In this document: piece after piece, positions 31,901-42,891 of the stretch | Numbering within the stretch: position 1 is the first letter of the stretch | How the letters are laid out: each line of letters starts with the position of its first letter | DNA from: Azorinus chamasolen | Lineage: Eukaryota > Mollusca > Bivalvia > Cardiida > Solecurtidae | DNA: 64,000 nucleotides | Direction: 5' to 3' | Assembly (NCBI GenBank): GCA_963576725.1 | Contig: OY755252.1 | Span: 56,573,985 to 56,637,984, forward strand | Notes under the pieces: generated by a model | Databases searched by the model: none | Seen by the model: only the letters and a program-made list of their open reading frames with translations | Told to the model about the DNA's origin: nothing | Translations under genes and position numbers: made by a program

Positions 31901-34900
31901 TGCAGAAAGCTCCTATCAGAGCTTTCTGAATTACTTTTGACCTGCATTAAGCTACCACCTGCCTTACTGACACATTATTAGACCTCTTTTTGATGGCCGC
32001 TTCAGACAGGCTCTGTTGTAGTCAAAATATCATATGTTCATACACCATTACAAAAACTCAGCTTATAAGTATTCATGACGTCATTATTTCATACATGAAT
32101 ATTCATGAGGTAAAGTGTTAAGGGATCATTGTGGAGAGGTTTTCATGTAGTCGGTATCGTACCAGCCATTGCGATTGTTCCGGACCCTCTTTTGTCAAAA
32201 ATCCTGAATGCGTCTTTGAGTTCCTCTTTCACCTGCCACATGGGTTTCATGTAGGAGACAATCATCTCCTGGAACTCTTCCTCCTCCAAACGACCATTAT
32301 CTGGAATGTACGGAATCATGTTCTGGTCTGAATCTTTATTTATGAAATCCTGTAAGGACTATTTTGAACATTTTTGTACATATGTGGTTGCTTACTGCAG
32401 AGTGAAATAAGACAGAAAGCTCATTGGGAGCTTTCTGCATTGCCTCCAATCTGCATTAAGCTGTCACCTATATTTTGAAAATATATAATGGGTGTTTATT
32501 AGAGTGAGGCGTATATTAGGGAGAATACGGGTTGCTTATGTATTTTAATGGCAATCGAGTAATAGTTTAACATAAGCTCAACACACAAAAGGAAAACCCT
32601 TACCTTGCTAAGTGCGACCTAGTTTGCAAAGTGTAACCTTACTTACAAAGTGCGACCTAGCTTGCTAAGTGTAACCTTACTTGCTAAGTGTGACCTAGCT
32701 AGCTAAGTGAAACATCACTTGCTAAGGGCGACCTAGCTTGCTAAGGGTAACCTTACTTGCTAAGTGCGACCTAGCTTGTTAAGTGTAACCTTACTTGCTA
32801 AGTGCGACCTAGCCTGCTAAGTGTAACCTTACTTGCTAAGTGCGACCTATTTTGCTAAGTATAACCTTACTTGCTAAGCGCGACATATCTTGCTAAATGT
32901 AACCTTACTTGCTAAGTGCGACCTAGCTTGCTAATTTTGTAACCTTACTTGCTAAGTGCGACCTAGCTTGCTAAATGCAACCTTACTTGCTAAGTGCGAC
33001 CTATTTCGCTAAGTATAACCTTACTTGCTAAGTGCGACCTATCTTGTTAAGTGCGACCAATCCTAACTGGCTAAGTACAATCTTCCTTACCATGTGCGAC
33101 CCATCTTTCTAAGTGGGACCTATCTTGCCAAGTGCGAACTATCTTGCTAAGTGGACCTATATTGCTAAGTGTGACCTAACCTGTTAAGTGTTACCTAACT
33201 TGCTAAGTGTGTCCTAGCTTGCTAAGATGACCTAACTTCTTCATAAGTGCGACCTATCTTGCTAAGTGAGACCTATCTTGCTAAGTGCGAACAGCGTAGG
33301 TCTTGATGAGACCCCTTAAATCTCAATGTCTCATCAGGATTCTAGTTGTTTGACATTCGGTCAATAGTGTCTCAACTGGTTTAACCCATTTGCTCCCAGT
33401 AGATTATTCCATGCTTATATATTGGATTAGTCTATCTTTTATCTAAGGGATGTCTGGTCTAAATTTTCATTATTGTTTCGTTTTATATTGAATTTCCTAT
33501 CAGCAAACAGTGTAGACTCAGATCAGACGCCGCATAATGCGGCGTCTGATCAGAGTCTACACTGTTTGCAAACGTCCAATATATGGGATCGTGGGAGCTA
33601 ATGGGTTAATCATTTTACCTCTTAGAGACACTTTTGACACATTTGGAAACAGAATACACCTATTTTGGAGACTCACGCAAGAGCCGTCTGATCAGGGTCT
33701 GTTCTATTTGCTTAATGAATAATATATATCTTATTTAGTGCTAAATTTCTGTCATTGCCAAAACATTCTTTGTATATGTGCCATTATAAAAACAAAATCA
33801 GCTAATAGATATCCATGACGTCATAATTTCTTTCGTGAATATTCACCAGGCAAAGCGTTAAACCAATCCGAAGTAAAAAATAAAACATATCAGAATTTTA
33901 GCAGTGATCAGGTTTTTTCGACAGAACAGAGACTAAAGCATATGCGAGTTCATACGGTTCATGTCATGCTTCCTGATGATTTCTCTCAGCTCGGCGTCCG
34001 TGGGGTTCTGGCCCAGGGCCCGGAACACCTTGCCCAGTTCCTCTATGTCCAGTCCTTGGTGGTTCCCCTTGTCAAACAGTTTGAACGCTTCGATCGCCTC
34101 TGCAAACATAAGATTAAAGCATGGTACATGTAACAATATTCTACACGAGTAAATGTTAACATATCAAGTATTGGCATAAAATTTGAGCATTTTATCTAAC
34201 TGCTGATGTGTCGCCTATTTCACATAAATACACATTTCTTTTATTTCTTTTACTTCTATTCATTAACAAAAACACAATTGGGCTGTCAAGAACGTTAAAC
34301 CCGTATAGATATGCCTTTTGCGCATTTGCAATCATAGTCGATCCAGATCAGACGGCTCCAGAAGGAACCATCTGATCAAGATCTGCTTTGGTTGCTAATA
34401 AAATAATGTACATGTAGGTATGATTCTACCAGTGGTTGCGTTAGAGGGTTATCTTCCGTTACTTTATATAGCTGAATAATTCAAAATGTAAAGAAAAACA
34501 GGTTCCTGAAGTAATTCGCTAGTACCATGAAGAATACTTGTACATATATGTGAATATACGTTGATACATTGTATATCCCAACTAATCTTCCCGATCTTTT
34601 TCTTTTCTGTTCGTCTGTATGTCTGTCTGTCTATATGTCTGCCTGCCTACCTGCCTGCATGCCTTGTCTGCCTGTCTGTCTGTATGTATTTCTGTGTGTC
34701 TGTCTGTGTGTGTCTGTCTGTGTGTGTGTCTCTCTCTCATTCTCTATGTCTCTCTACCTCTATCTATTGCTCGTCCTTTGTTTTTCTCTATTTCCATCTA
34801 GCTGTTTATTTACTAAATGTTGATATTTCTGTTTGTCTACAATTTCTCTTTCATTGCCTTTATCTGTTTCTCCATCTTCTCTCTATCTGTCCGCCTCTTT

Positions 34901-37900
34901 CTCGTTATTTTCCCTCTACTTTTTTCTTATCCATCGTTATACTTACCTTTCACCAGGGCCGGACTTATTTCAATCTTGTGTTCTTTGGTGTGCTACAAAT
35001 GAAACAGACTTCACCTTTAAACTAATATCTCTATAAGGACCACAATGGAAATAAGAGTATATATTACTCTTTTCTGTGTCATCCTTAGCATATAATGTTG
35101 ATTGACATGGCTTTTTTAAATCATACATTTTGTTGCTTGTTTATTATGTATGTTTTAATAACAGATTGCCACGTAAATGTACATTATATGTTGAAATAAA
35201 TCTATCTATCTAAATCTATCTATCTACTGAAATACTGACCGGATACAATGTTTACTGAAATTCTAGTTGTTAGAACGTTTGAGATTCTATAGATCGAGTA
35301 GCAAACAGTTTGGATCCAGGTGAAATGCCGAGTTACTCGGCGTCTCATCTGGATCCAAACTGTTTGCAAATGCAAACCAGGTGCTATATACAGTCTTAAC
35401 CCTTTCCCTGCAATCAGAGTAGACCCAGATCAGACGGCTCCAATATTCTGCCTGAGTCAAAAGGTCATGTGTTCATATGCCATTATAAAAATAATGTTAT
35501 TAATATTCATGACATCATTATTTCCTACATGAGTATTCATCGGGGAAAGGGTTAAGCTTTGTCCATTACTTTTGCCCTGCATTAAGCAACCACTAAAGTT
35601 TTTAACCATTCCCCTCATATAACCCTTTTCACGCATTAACAAACAGAGAAGACCCAGATCAGACGACTCCTATAGGAGCCGTCTGATCAGGGTCTGCTCT
35701 GTTTGTTAATGGAATTTGATAGAGCTGTTTCCTAACTTACTAAAATGGCTACAATGTTCCAACTTGCATATTTCATTACAACTATTTTGTCCATGAATAT
35801 TCAGTAGGTATTGAAAATTGGAATAAATATAGAACAGGCAAAGGGTTAAGACGCTTATTTTCAATAAATAAATGGCCGCTTTGGACAAATTCTACTGCAC
35901 TTCGTATTTAGACTACGCTACATTTATAAGTTTTACAGCTTTACCTCATGAATGAATTTCCAAGTAAGAAATAATAGCATCATGAATATGTATTAAATTA
36001 TTTTTACAATGTCACACGAACACGGGACTATTTGGCCATATGGAAGAAACTGTAGAAAACATATTTGTATTATCCCTGATCAGACTGCTCCTGTAAGAGC
36101 CGTCTGATCTTAGTCTACTCTGTTTGGAAATGCGTGAAAAGGCGTTTATATGAAGGAAATGGTTAGAATCAATAAGCTGAAATTTATAAAGCTTAATGAA
36201 CATGGATTTTGTGGCTCCAGATCTATATAAGTCTACAAGCAAACACAGCAGATCCAGACCAGATAACTCTTACAATATCCCTCTGACCCGGGTCTGCTCT
36301 GTTTGCATAGATGTCAAAAGGTGACTAATTCAGATAAAGGGTTAAAGCCAGTAAAGAATTATGTCTTGTATATAAACAGTAAAACCCATATAAACCGGAC
36401 GTTCAAATTAGCATTAATGTCGGACTTTAAGACAGACGGCAGTTTAACGTACATTAAACGTGATGCAGAAAGCTCCCCTGTGAGCTTTCTGCATGACTTT
36501 CTACCTGCATTAAGCAGCCACTTGCCTAAACATACCTAATTTCCTTTTTGAAATTCCTGTTTAGGTGTGTTTTACTGTATATTATCTATATAGTTGATCG
36601 ATTTATCAATACATTAATTTTATTGTTTACTGAATCGCACGGAGGCATTGTCTTTGGCAATGAATCATTTTCATACCAAGCCAATCCTAATCTCTGCGAT
36701 CGCAACCTGGTTCTATGCTTATAAAACTTTTTAGTTGAGTCTGGGTTCGTTTTGAAGTTTTTGATTAGTTCAAATCTGACCAATCAAAAGCTTGAGAACA
36801 AACCCAGACTCAACTAAAAAGCTTTATAAGCATGGACCCTGACTCGCATTTGCTGAGACGAAACTCGTCGTCTCATCAGGATCCAAAATGTCCGACCATT
36901 CTTTTGATAGGAAATGGAAAAAATCCCTACTTTTGGAAATTATTGTGTACGGCATACATAGGCATTTTTACGCCTTGCAAACAGAGTAAGCCCAGACCAG
37001 ACATCTCCTATAGGATATAATATAGAAAAGATTCTACAGTTTCTTCAATAGCCAAAACTTCATGTGTCCATTTGGTATATTACATGTATAGCTATTTATC
37101 CAATTAACCCATTTGCTCCCACGATCCCATATATGGGACGTAGGTAAACAGTGTAGACTCCGATCAGACGTCGCATAATGCGGCGTCTGATCAGAGTCTA
37201 CACTGTTTGCTGATAGAAAATGCAATATAAAACAAACAAAAAATGAAAAATTTGACAAGACATTCCTTAGATAAATAATGGACTAATCCAATATATAAGC
37301 ATGGAAGAATCCATTGGGAGCAAATGGGTTAATAGTCATAGTGTGCTTTTTCTGATATGAATATTCATGGAGTAAATGGTTATTCCCTAACTCTGCAAAC
37401 GCGATTAACTGACATTTGCAAACAGCTTGAATCCTGGTGAGATGCCGAGTTACTCGACGTATCACCAGGAGATGCCGAGTTACTCGGCGTCTCCCCATGA
37501 TCTAAGCTGTTTGCCACTCGATCGATAATTTCAAACAATTAGCGTATAGAAACAATCACCTAGGAGATTGGGGGTGCATTTGGTGGGTCTAGATGGTCTA
37601 AAAAGTAAAAAAAAAATGATTGGGGCGATTTAGTGTTATATTATATACACGTATATAATATAACACTAAATCGACCAATCATTTTTTTTTACTTTTTATA
37701 TAATATAACACTAAATCGCCCCAATCATTTTTTTTTTACTTTTTAGACCATCTAGACCCACGAAATGGCCCCCCTGTGGAAACAATGGTTAAACCTGTGG
37801 ATTATTCACAACATCATGAATATCTTTTTAGTTTAGGTTTTAGTATACTATTGTCAGTTCTATTATATAATTGTATAATAAAAGCAGAGCAGGCAACGAA

Positions 37901-40900
37901 CAGACGGGTCCTACTCTGATCAGGGTCCATCTCCTTTTGCAAAGGAGTGGGAAAGCTTTTATTTGAGGGAATGGTATATATGACGTAATCTATGACGTCA
38001 TCTTGTCACGTAGGCTTTAATCCATTCCCTAATATTGACACCTGTAAAAACTACCATGATAAATAGAGCATTTTGAAAACCATTGTGATAAATAAGAGCA
38101 TTTTGAAACATTTTGATAAACAGAGCATTTTTTTTAAACCAATATGATAAATAGAGCTTCTTTGAAACCATTGTGATAAATAGAGCTTCTTGAAACCATT
38201 GTGATAAATAGAGCTTCTTGAAACTATTGTGATAAATAGAGTATTTGCAGGAGCAAATGCTCTAGTTATCACAATGGTTTCAAGGCTACACAATTCTAAA
38301 TGTTCCCCGGGGAGCATGCCCTCGGAACCCTATAGCCACGGTGCGGACAGTACATTTGGAATCAGCTAGTGGTAAAAGGGAGATGGATCAATCGGAAATA
38401 AAGAAGCAAAAGAAAGAAAACAGACGTATAAGAAATATAAACAGAAATTGACAGCGACAAAGATCGATGGGAGCTCCAATCAGTGAAACAAATAAATATT
38501 ATTCTATTTCAAATTACAAAATGTATGTAAGAATAGCACCTACCGAATGCGAATTTCGTCTTATGTGAGCCATATCCGTCATCTGCAAGAGAAATATTAT
38601 TTCCTCTATTACAGGAGAGCCACGATAACATAAGTGTGAACATATAGACAATTCATTCACGAAACAAAGTATGTACAAAGTAGGACACTACATTTGTAAA
38701 TTGTCAAGACAATACAGTAGAGACAGACAGCTATTACGTATGCAAGTTAACACGAATCGATAGAAGAGATACTACATGCTCATTTTATAACATAATGAAG
38801 AAAGACGATTGTTATATGTAACTATATATAAACTGCATGAGATGAGATGCAATCCCACGCTCTTACAAATCATACACACTAATCCCTGAGAGAACAAACT
38901 AGCATTCATGTAAAAAAAGGGATCCGTTTGGAACACACCTGTTGTGCTTCTCTAACGAAACATAGACATATTTTAAGCGTGTAAACCGGAGACTTTTGTG
39001 TTAATGATTAAAAATCTATATCAGAGATAAGATTTATATCTGGGACTTAGACCTTAGTTAAGGCAAGCGCAAGTTGACGCGTTTGCAAACAGCGTAGATC
39101 CAGATGAGACGCCGAGCGTCTCACCAGGCTCCAGGTAATTTGACGCTTGGGTTTTCAAACGCTTGAACGACTATAACGTGCGTAAGAAATATTCCAGATC
39201 AGGCGGACGCTTTGTGACAGGATAAATATTATAAAGATTTAAACAATACTATCCGAGATTGCACGTAACATGTTCCATTAATAAACAAAGTATTAATTAA
39301 CTGTTGGTACAGTAAAACTTCTCTAAATCACAAGTTCATATTTATATCAACACTGGTCTTTATAAAAGGTTGCAGCTTGATGCAGGATGAAAGGCATGCA
39401 GAAAGCTCCCAACGGAGCTTTCTGCACGACTTTCCCCCTGCATCAAGCAGTCACTTGCCTAAATGTTTCTTCACTAAACACACGGATTAGAAGTATTTTG
39501 TTGTTTATAATGCTGTAAACAACACGTGACCAACGTTTGTTTCAATTTACTCCATAGAGACAAGTAAGTATTGGCTCGTAGTCTAACCTTTAGCCTGCTG
39601 AGCAAATTATTTTAAACAAACTTTTTCACATACTACATTTTCAAAATTCAAGCTTTAATCAGTGCCTTCCAATATCCAACCATGATGTCAAACAGTTTGG
39701 ATCCTGATGAGACGCCGAGTTACTCGGCGTCTCATCTGGATCCAAACTATTTGCAAAGGTATCCACGGACCCAACGACATCACGTTAAAGGTCACGTGGA
39801 TTTGACAGAATTCATCATGTCCTTGTTGTTACACTGGTACAGCTGACTTGTCCGACTTGTCCAATCACTTATTTAAACTTTATTCCATAAATATTCATTA
39901 AGAAATGAATGTGTGTGTGAATATTAATTAGGCTGTTATTTATAATAGCATATGAACAAGCAAAAAACAACAACAAATTAGACTGTTATTTATAATAGCA
40001 TATGAACAAGCTAAAAAACAAATTAGGCTGTTATTTATAATAGCATATGAACAAACAAGCAAAAAAACAAACAAATTGTCCATGGTTAAAATTTGAATCG
40101 TATCTATGTAATTTTATAGGCAAACTGGGTCTACTCTGTTCGCAAAGACATTAATGGAATAAAGGGTTAAATACATTTGTTGCATACGTTGGAGGTATGC
40201 TGTACGCTGGGTACTAAAAACCCATTGAATGTATGCGTATTGATGGTGTACGCTGGGCATCAGCAAATTCATAGATGATGCTTGTTTAGTGTCGTATGCT
40301 GGGCACCAGAAAGTTAGTAGATGCTGCATGTACAAATGTTGTACGCTGTGCACCAGGACGTCCGTAGATGACGCACGCTGGGCACCAGGAAGTTCGTAGA
40401 TGGTACACGCGTAAGTGTTGTACGCTGGGCATCAGTAAGTCCGTAGATGGTGAATGTATAAGTGTTGTACGCTGGGCACCAGGAAGTCCGTAGATGGTGA
40501 ATGTATAAGTGCTGTACGCTGGGCACCAGGAAGTCCGTAGATGGTGCATGTAGTAATGGCGTACGCCGGGCACAAGGAAACCCACAGAACGTACATGTGT
40601 TAGTGCTGTACGCTGGACACCAGAGCGCACATAGAAGGTACATGGTTTAATAGTGTTGTATGCCGAGCAGAAAGCCGCTAATAGAACGTACATGTGTTAG
40701 TGTTGTACCCTGGGCGCCAGCGAGCACATAGAAGGTACATGGTTTAATAGTGTTTGAACGCCGATGACAAAGAAGCCTATAGAACGTACATGTTTTAGTG
40801 TAGTACGCTGGGCACCAGCGTGCACATAGAAGGTACTTGGTTTAATAGTGTTTGAACGCCGAGGACAAAGAAGCCTATAGAACGTACATGTTTTAGTGTA

Positions 40901-42891
40901 CTATCCTGGGCACCGGGAAGCTCGTAGAACGTACATGTTTTGATCAAATGTTTTATGCTGGGTACCAGGAAGTCCATACATTGTTCTTCAATATCGGATT
41001 CCAAAGTCTACCCTATAGGGATGTCAATTGTCATGTTATTTACAAAATAGACATAAGCTCTTTGAAGGGTGAATTTTTCAAAGAAGAATTTATCCATCAT
41101 TGTTAAGTACATGTAATTGTAAATTCAATATTTAAAAGCTGAAACTTGCTAGATGATTTTGAATGAATGGCAAACTGTGCTGACCCTGATCAGAGGGCTT
41201 CTCTAGGATAGTTGTATACGCTGTTTAACGCCACCAAACTCGTCCCCCGGTTTCATAGGGCCAACAATGTTAAGCGTGCAGAATGACTGAATAGTTTATT
41301 ATTCTGTTAACCCTTCGCATAAATGCACCACGACAAATAGTGCAGTCCCAGATCAGACGCCGCCTTTTCAAGGCGGCGTCTGATCAGGGACTTCACTATT
41401 TGTATCAATCTCTATTTCAATATATGTGCTTTATTCCTTTGAAATTTGCATTTATTTATCTCATTTCCTTATTTTACTGAATTATTTAACAAACTTGGAT
41501 TACAGACGACAATTAGAAATTTGGCGCCGAAAGGGTTAATGTGTTAACGGTTAAAATATTTGACCTTTCGTCTGCTAACAGAGAGACATGCCTTGTGTCT
41601 GTAGGCAGTATTGACCCAGATCGGACGCCTTGGAAATCAGGATCTGAACAGACTCGACGCTGTGTTAGAACTTTTTGCAAACCTTTATTCCATTTCTAAG
41701 CATGGTACGGGCGAATTCGTAACTACTCGTCTTATTCCGTCAGGGTACGGAATATACACTCGTATATATAGCGATTTCGGTGATTACCCTTTAGGCTACT
41801 TGGAAACATGTTTGGATCCAGATGGGATGTTATAAAAACCTTCGTCTCACCAGAATCATTGAATCAAAACTGTTTGATATTTTGATTAACCCTTTCCTTC
41901 ATATAAACGCCTTTACAAGCATCTACAAACAGAGTAGATACAGATCAGACGGCTACTTTAAGAGCCGTCTGACCAGGGTCTGTTCTGTTTGCTATTTTAA
42001 TTTGATAGATTTGTTTCTTTTGTTTATACCATGGCTATACAATGGTCCACCTTCCATATTTCATTATAACTATTTTGTCCATGAATATTCAGTAGACTTG
42101 TATTGAAAATTGGAATAAAGAACAGGGAAGGGGTTAAATATGTGTAAATAGAGACATCATATTGTAGTAAGAAAACAAAGCCGAAGAAAAAAATATGATC
42201 ACCATGCTAAAGATTAAGAAATGAAACAAGATGAAAAAATATGATTACAAAAAATGATTGCTGCTTAAACTTGATATACTGTTTTGCTCCAATTCGTCCA
42301 GTCTTTTAATCCATTCCCTCCTAGACTATTTTTAAACCCAACCTCTTTGAATTAATCTACCGAAAAGGAGCATTAACTATGGAAAAGGAGAATTTTAGAA
42401 TTATGTAGTTTCGAAACCATTGTGATAAACAGAGCATTTGCTCCTATGGATTCAAAAAATGAGTTTTACAGAGGCGCAAAAAGGCGTCAGTATGAGGGAA
42501 TGGGTTAATCTATTGGCTGAGTGTCAAACAGCGTGGATCCTGATGAGACGCCGAGTTACTCGGTGTCTCATCAGGATCCACGCTATTTGAAATTGCCAGT
42601 CGCGCTTAACAGGAAAAAGGAAAAATCACTTACGATATCAACAGCTTCTTCAAGTCGTCTTATGGCATCCTCTTCCTCGTGTTGAACCAGGACTTCTTGT
42701 ACTTCTTTCTTATGTATGTCCTCCGTAGAATCAATATATGTTGCGTCACCTTTCTCATTTTGGACAAGAATCTCAGGTACGACCTGCTGCTGTTTACACT
42801 CCGTAGAATGTTTGTCCGCGGCGTCATCCTTCACAGGTTGAAACTTGGCCGCCTGTACCAGCTGTGGGTGTTTCGTTGCCGTAGAATCCAT
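28823..42891 (-). CDS. gene A: calmodulin-like four-EF-hand protein, about 261 aa, 6 exons
   Basis: Exons 42891-42634, 38582-38540, 34099-33956, 32300-32163, 30919-30812 and 28917-28823 give 786 nt, an open frame of 261 codons plus stop. EF loops: 110-121 (DKGNHQGLDIEE, ligands 3 and 5 lost), 146-157 (DMNHNGRLEEEE, good), 184-195 (DKRGSGTIAMAE, Arg at 3 and Ala at 9, weak) and 220-231 (DKDGDGRVDMDD, good, Asp at 12). The linker GQNPTDAEL is calmodulin-like. Unlike B and C it has an acidic, Gln/Glu-rich N-terminal extension of about 100 residues and a basic tail (TRYPARRKSITEHYK). It is probably a Ca2+ sensor; its partner is unknown. Only the exon 2 end is uncertain. Confidence 0.83.
29024..29171. 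repeat. 148-bp near-perfect hairpin
   Basis: AGGATCTTGCATTCGTGTTC pairs with GAACACGAATGCAAGATCCT, and the arms run on to ACGATAAAAAA/TTTTTTATCGT with a small loop. It lies in gene A intron 5, so it is probably transcribed. Confidence 0.85.
29172..30290. other. stretch without recognised repeats
   Basis: In gene A intron 5. It holds short open frames on both strands but no splice-supported exon or known repeat. Confidence 0.5.
30553..30688. mobile_element. short symmetric T1 MITE
   Basis: TTAACCCTTTACTCCATAGA to TATTTATGGAGTAAAAGGTTA in 136 bp, nearly one hairpin end to end. Confidence 0.75.
30812..30919 (-). CDS. gene A exon 5: EF3 exit helix and EF4 loop
   Basis: The exon is 108 nt, phase 1 in and out. 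It reads LEYVLKRYGEPLTHRQSKEL, VSLM and the canonical loop DKDGDGRVDMD, donor GATG|GTCAGT. Its acceptor CTGTCTGTTACAG is embedded in a minisatellite that repeats the same acceptor sequence upstream. Confidence 0.9.
30921..31225 (-). repeat. minisatellite of the gene A exon 5 acceptor
   Basis: Units of 35-50 bp repeat CTGTCTGTTACAGAG-like sequence (gene strand) with intervening TTGAAATA stretches. Confidence 0.82.
31429..31667. mobile_element. T1 MITE nested at TTAA in a C8 right arm
   Basis: It follows the C8 sequence CAGTGACTTGCT at TTAACCCTTTATTCCATAAA; tip CCCCTGCAGGAGCC; right end TATTCATGGAGTA. Confidence 0.65.
32163..32300 (-). CDS. gene A exon 4: rest of EF2, EF3 loop
   Basis: The exon is 138 nt, equal to gene B exon 4. 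Acceptor ACATTCCAG, donor GCTG|GTACGA. The first two bases with the preceding C make His4 of the EF2 loop. It then reads NGRLEEEEFQEMIVSYMKP, KEELKDAFRIFD and the EF3 loop KRGSGTIAMA. Confidence 0.9.
32600..33290 (+). repeat. 34-bp minisatellite, two alternating halves
   Basis: CTTGCTAAGTGCGACCTAG alternates with CTTGCTAAGTGTAACCTTA, about 20 double units, in gene A intron 3. Confidence 0.88.
33381..33609. mobile_element. T4 MITE
   Basis: TTAACCCATTTGCTCCCAGT to GAGCTAATGGGTTAA, 229 bp, uninterrupted. Confidence 0.82.
33956..34099 (-). CDS. gene A exon 3: EF1 and first half of EF2 loop
   Basis: The exon is 144 nt, the same length and phases as in B and C. It reads AIEAFKLFD, loop DKGNHQGLDIEE, LGKVFRALGQNPTDAEL, REIIRKHDMN and leaves in phase 1 at AACC|GTATGA. 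The acceptor GTTTGCAGAG holds two possible AGs; using the first gives 144 nt. Confidence 0.9.
34610..34960 (+). repeat. CTGT/CTCT low-complexity tract
   Basis: TGTCTGTCTGTGTGTCTG and CTCTCTCATT runs; open frames through it are artefacts. Confidence 0.85.
34958..35225 (+). mobile_element. 3' end of a LINE, ATCT-tailed
   Basis: The segment contains GGACCACAATGGAAATAAG and ends AAATAAATCTATCTATCTA, a microsatellite tail as seen on L2/CR1-type elements. No coding part remains. Assignment rests on this tail and remembered similarity. Confidence 0.45.
35300..35371. mobile_element. T7 hairpin
   Basis: GCAAACAGTTTGGATCCAGG to CTGGATCCAAACTGTTTGC. Weaker T7 copies: 7909-7970, 13751-13831, 16680-16752, 26292-26354, 37421-37513, 39085-39145, 51402-51453, 52328-52393. 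Confidence 0.78.
35602..35849. mobile_element. T5 MITE, inverted
   Basis: TTAACCATTCCCCTCATAT to AACAGGCAAAGGGTTAA; tip GGCTCCTATAGGAGCC is absent only one base. Confidence 0.75.
36375..36580. mobile_element. C8 MITE
   Basis: ACAGTAAAACCCATATAAAC to TTTAGGTGTGTTTTACTGTA, with hairpin tip AGCTCCCCTGTGAGCT. Other C8 fragments: 28115-28312, 31330-31430, 31860-31975, 39309-39505, 16500-16580, 17455-17545, 26955-27058 and 58590-58695. Confidence 0.7.
36675..36835. repeat. hairpin (GCTTATAAAACTTTTTAG)
   Basis: TATGCTTATAAAACTTTTTA pairs with TAAAAAGCTTTATAAGCATG; the loop has ATCTGACCAATCAAAAGCTT. A related hairpin is at 60965-61098. Confidence 0.72.
37104..37332. mobile_element. T4 MITE, inverted
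   Basis: Full length, TTAA at both ends. Confidence 0.82.
37587..37768. repeat. hairpin with duplicated inner segment
   Basis: GGGTCTAGATGGTCTAAAAA pairs with TTTTTAGACCATCTAGACCC; the right arm carries the CACTAAATCG(C/A)CC-AATCA segment twice. Confidence 0.75.
38022..38300. mobile_element. T6 MITE with internal tandem expansion
   Basis: The left arm segment AACCATTGTGATAAATAGAG is repeated about seven times in tandem before a normal right arm. Confidence 0.65.
38540..38582 (-). CDS. gene A exon 2 (donor uncertain)
   Basis: The acceptor TTTCTCTTGCAG is strong. In phase 0 it reads MTDMAHIRRNSHS, resembling VNDVNRM in gene B exon 2. The best donor by sequence is TCG|GTAGGT (exon end 38544, phase 0), but exon 3 by homology starts in phase 1. 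Ending four bases later at GTAG|GTGCTA (38540) restores phase and gives SHSVE-AIEAF. Alternatively the phase-0 donor pairs with the second AG of GCAGAG in exon 3. Confidence 0.6.
38600..39080. other. stretch without recognised features
   Basis: AT-rich intron DNA upstream of gene A exon 2; nothing else seen. Confidence 0.5.
39686..39756. mobile_element. T7 hairpin with TTAACCTTTAGCC-like flank
   Basis: Left flank CTAACCTTTAGCCTGCTGAG from 39591 matches the 21508 copy. Confidence 0.75.
39749..39844 (+). pseudogene. possible EF-hand half on the opposite strand
   Basis: One plus-strand frame reads KGHVDLTEFIMSLLLHWYS and stops at TGA. The stretch GHVDLTEF fits positions 6 to 12 plus the following Phe of an EF loop. 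One base out of frame, directly before it, is DITLK, which would supply positions 1 to 5 (DITLKGHVDLTE), so a 1-base deletion could have broken a loop. It lies in intron 1 of gene A next to a T7 MITE. The match is short. Confidence 0.25.
40170..40990 (+). repeat. 57-60-bp minisatellite
   Basis: Units such as GTGTTGTACGCTGGGCACCA plus GGAAGTCCGTAGATGGTG, about 14 copies with a diverged subset from 40600, in gene A intron 1. Confidence 0.87.
41307..41539. mobile_element. T3 MITE (CGCCGCC hairpin)
   Basis: TTAACCCTTCGCATAAATGC to GGCGCCGAAAGGGTTAA; hairpin GACGCCGCCTTTTCAAGGCG. Confidence 0.8.
41886..42137. mobile_element. T5 MITE, inverted
   Basis: TTAACCCTTTCCTTCATAT to AACAGGGAAGGGGTTAA. 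Confidence 0.75.
42306..42508. mobile_element. T6 MITE, inverted
   Basis: TTAATCCATTCCCTCCTAG to GAGGGAATGGGTTAA; the hairpin right arm is shortened. Confidence 0.72.
42525..42592. mobile_element. T7 hairpin near gene A exon 1 donor
   Basis: It ends about 40 bases downstream of the exon 1 donor of gene A. Confidence 0.78.
42634..42891 (-). CDS. gene A exon 1, start codon and acidic extension
   Basis: It holds 86 codons from ATG at 42891, leaving in phase 0 at ATC|GTAAGTG. A 13-residue motif occurs twice: VPEILVQNEKGDA at 38-50 and VQEVLVQHEEEDA at 64-76, 26 residues apart, an internal duplication. The last nine residues RRLEEAVDI match the gene B exon 1 end. The N-terminal part is low in predicted structure and rich in Gln, Glu and Asp. 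Confidence 0.8.

Noticed and set aside
34561..35025. 154-codon plus-strand frame rich in Cys, Leu and Val
   Set aside because: It reads the CTGT/CTCT microsatellite; three frames are open together.
40286..40693. 135-codon minus-strand frame
   Set aside because: It is the 57-60-bp minisatellite (units divisible by 3), with overlapping frames also open.
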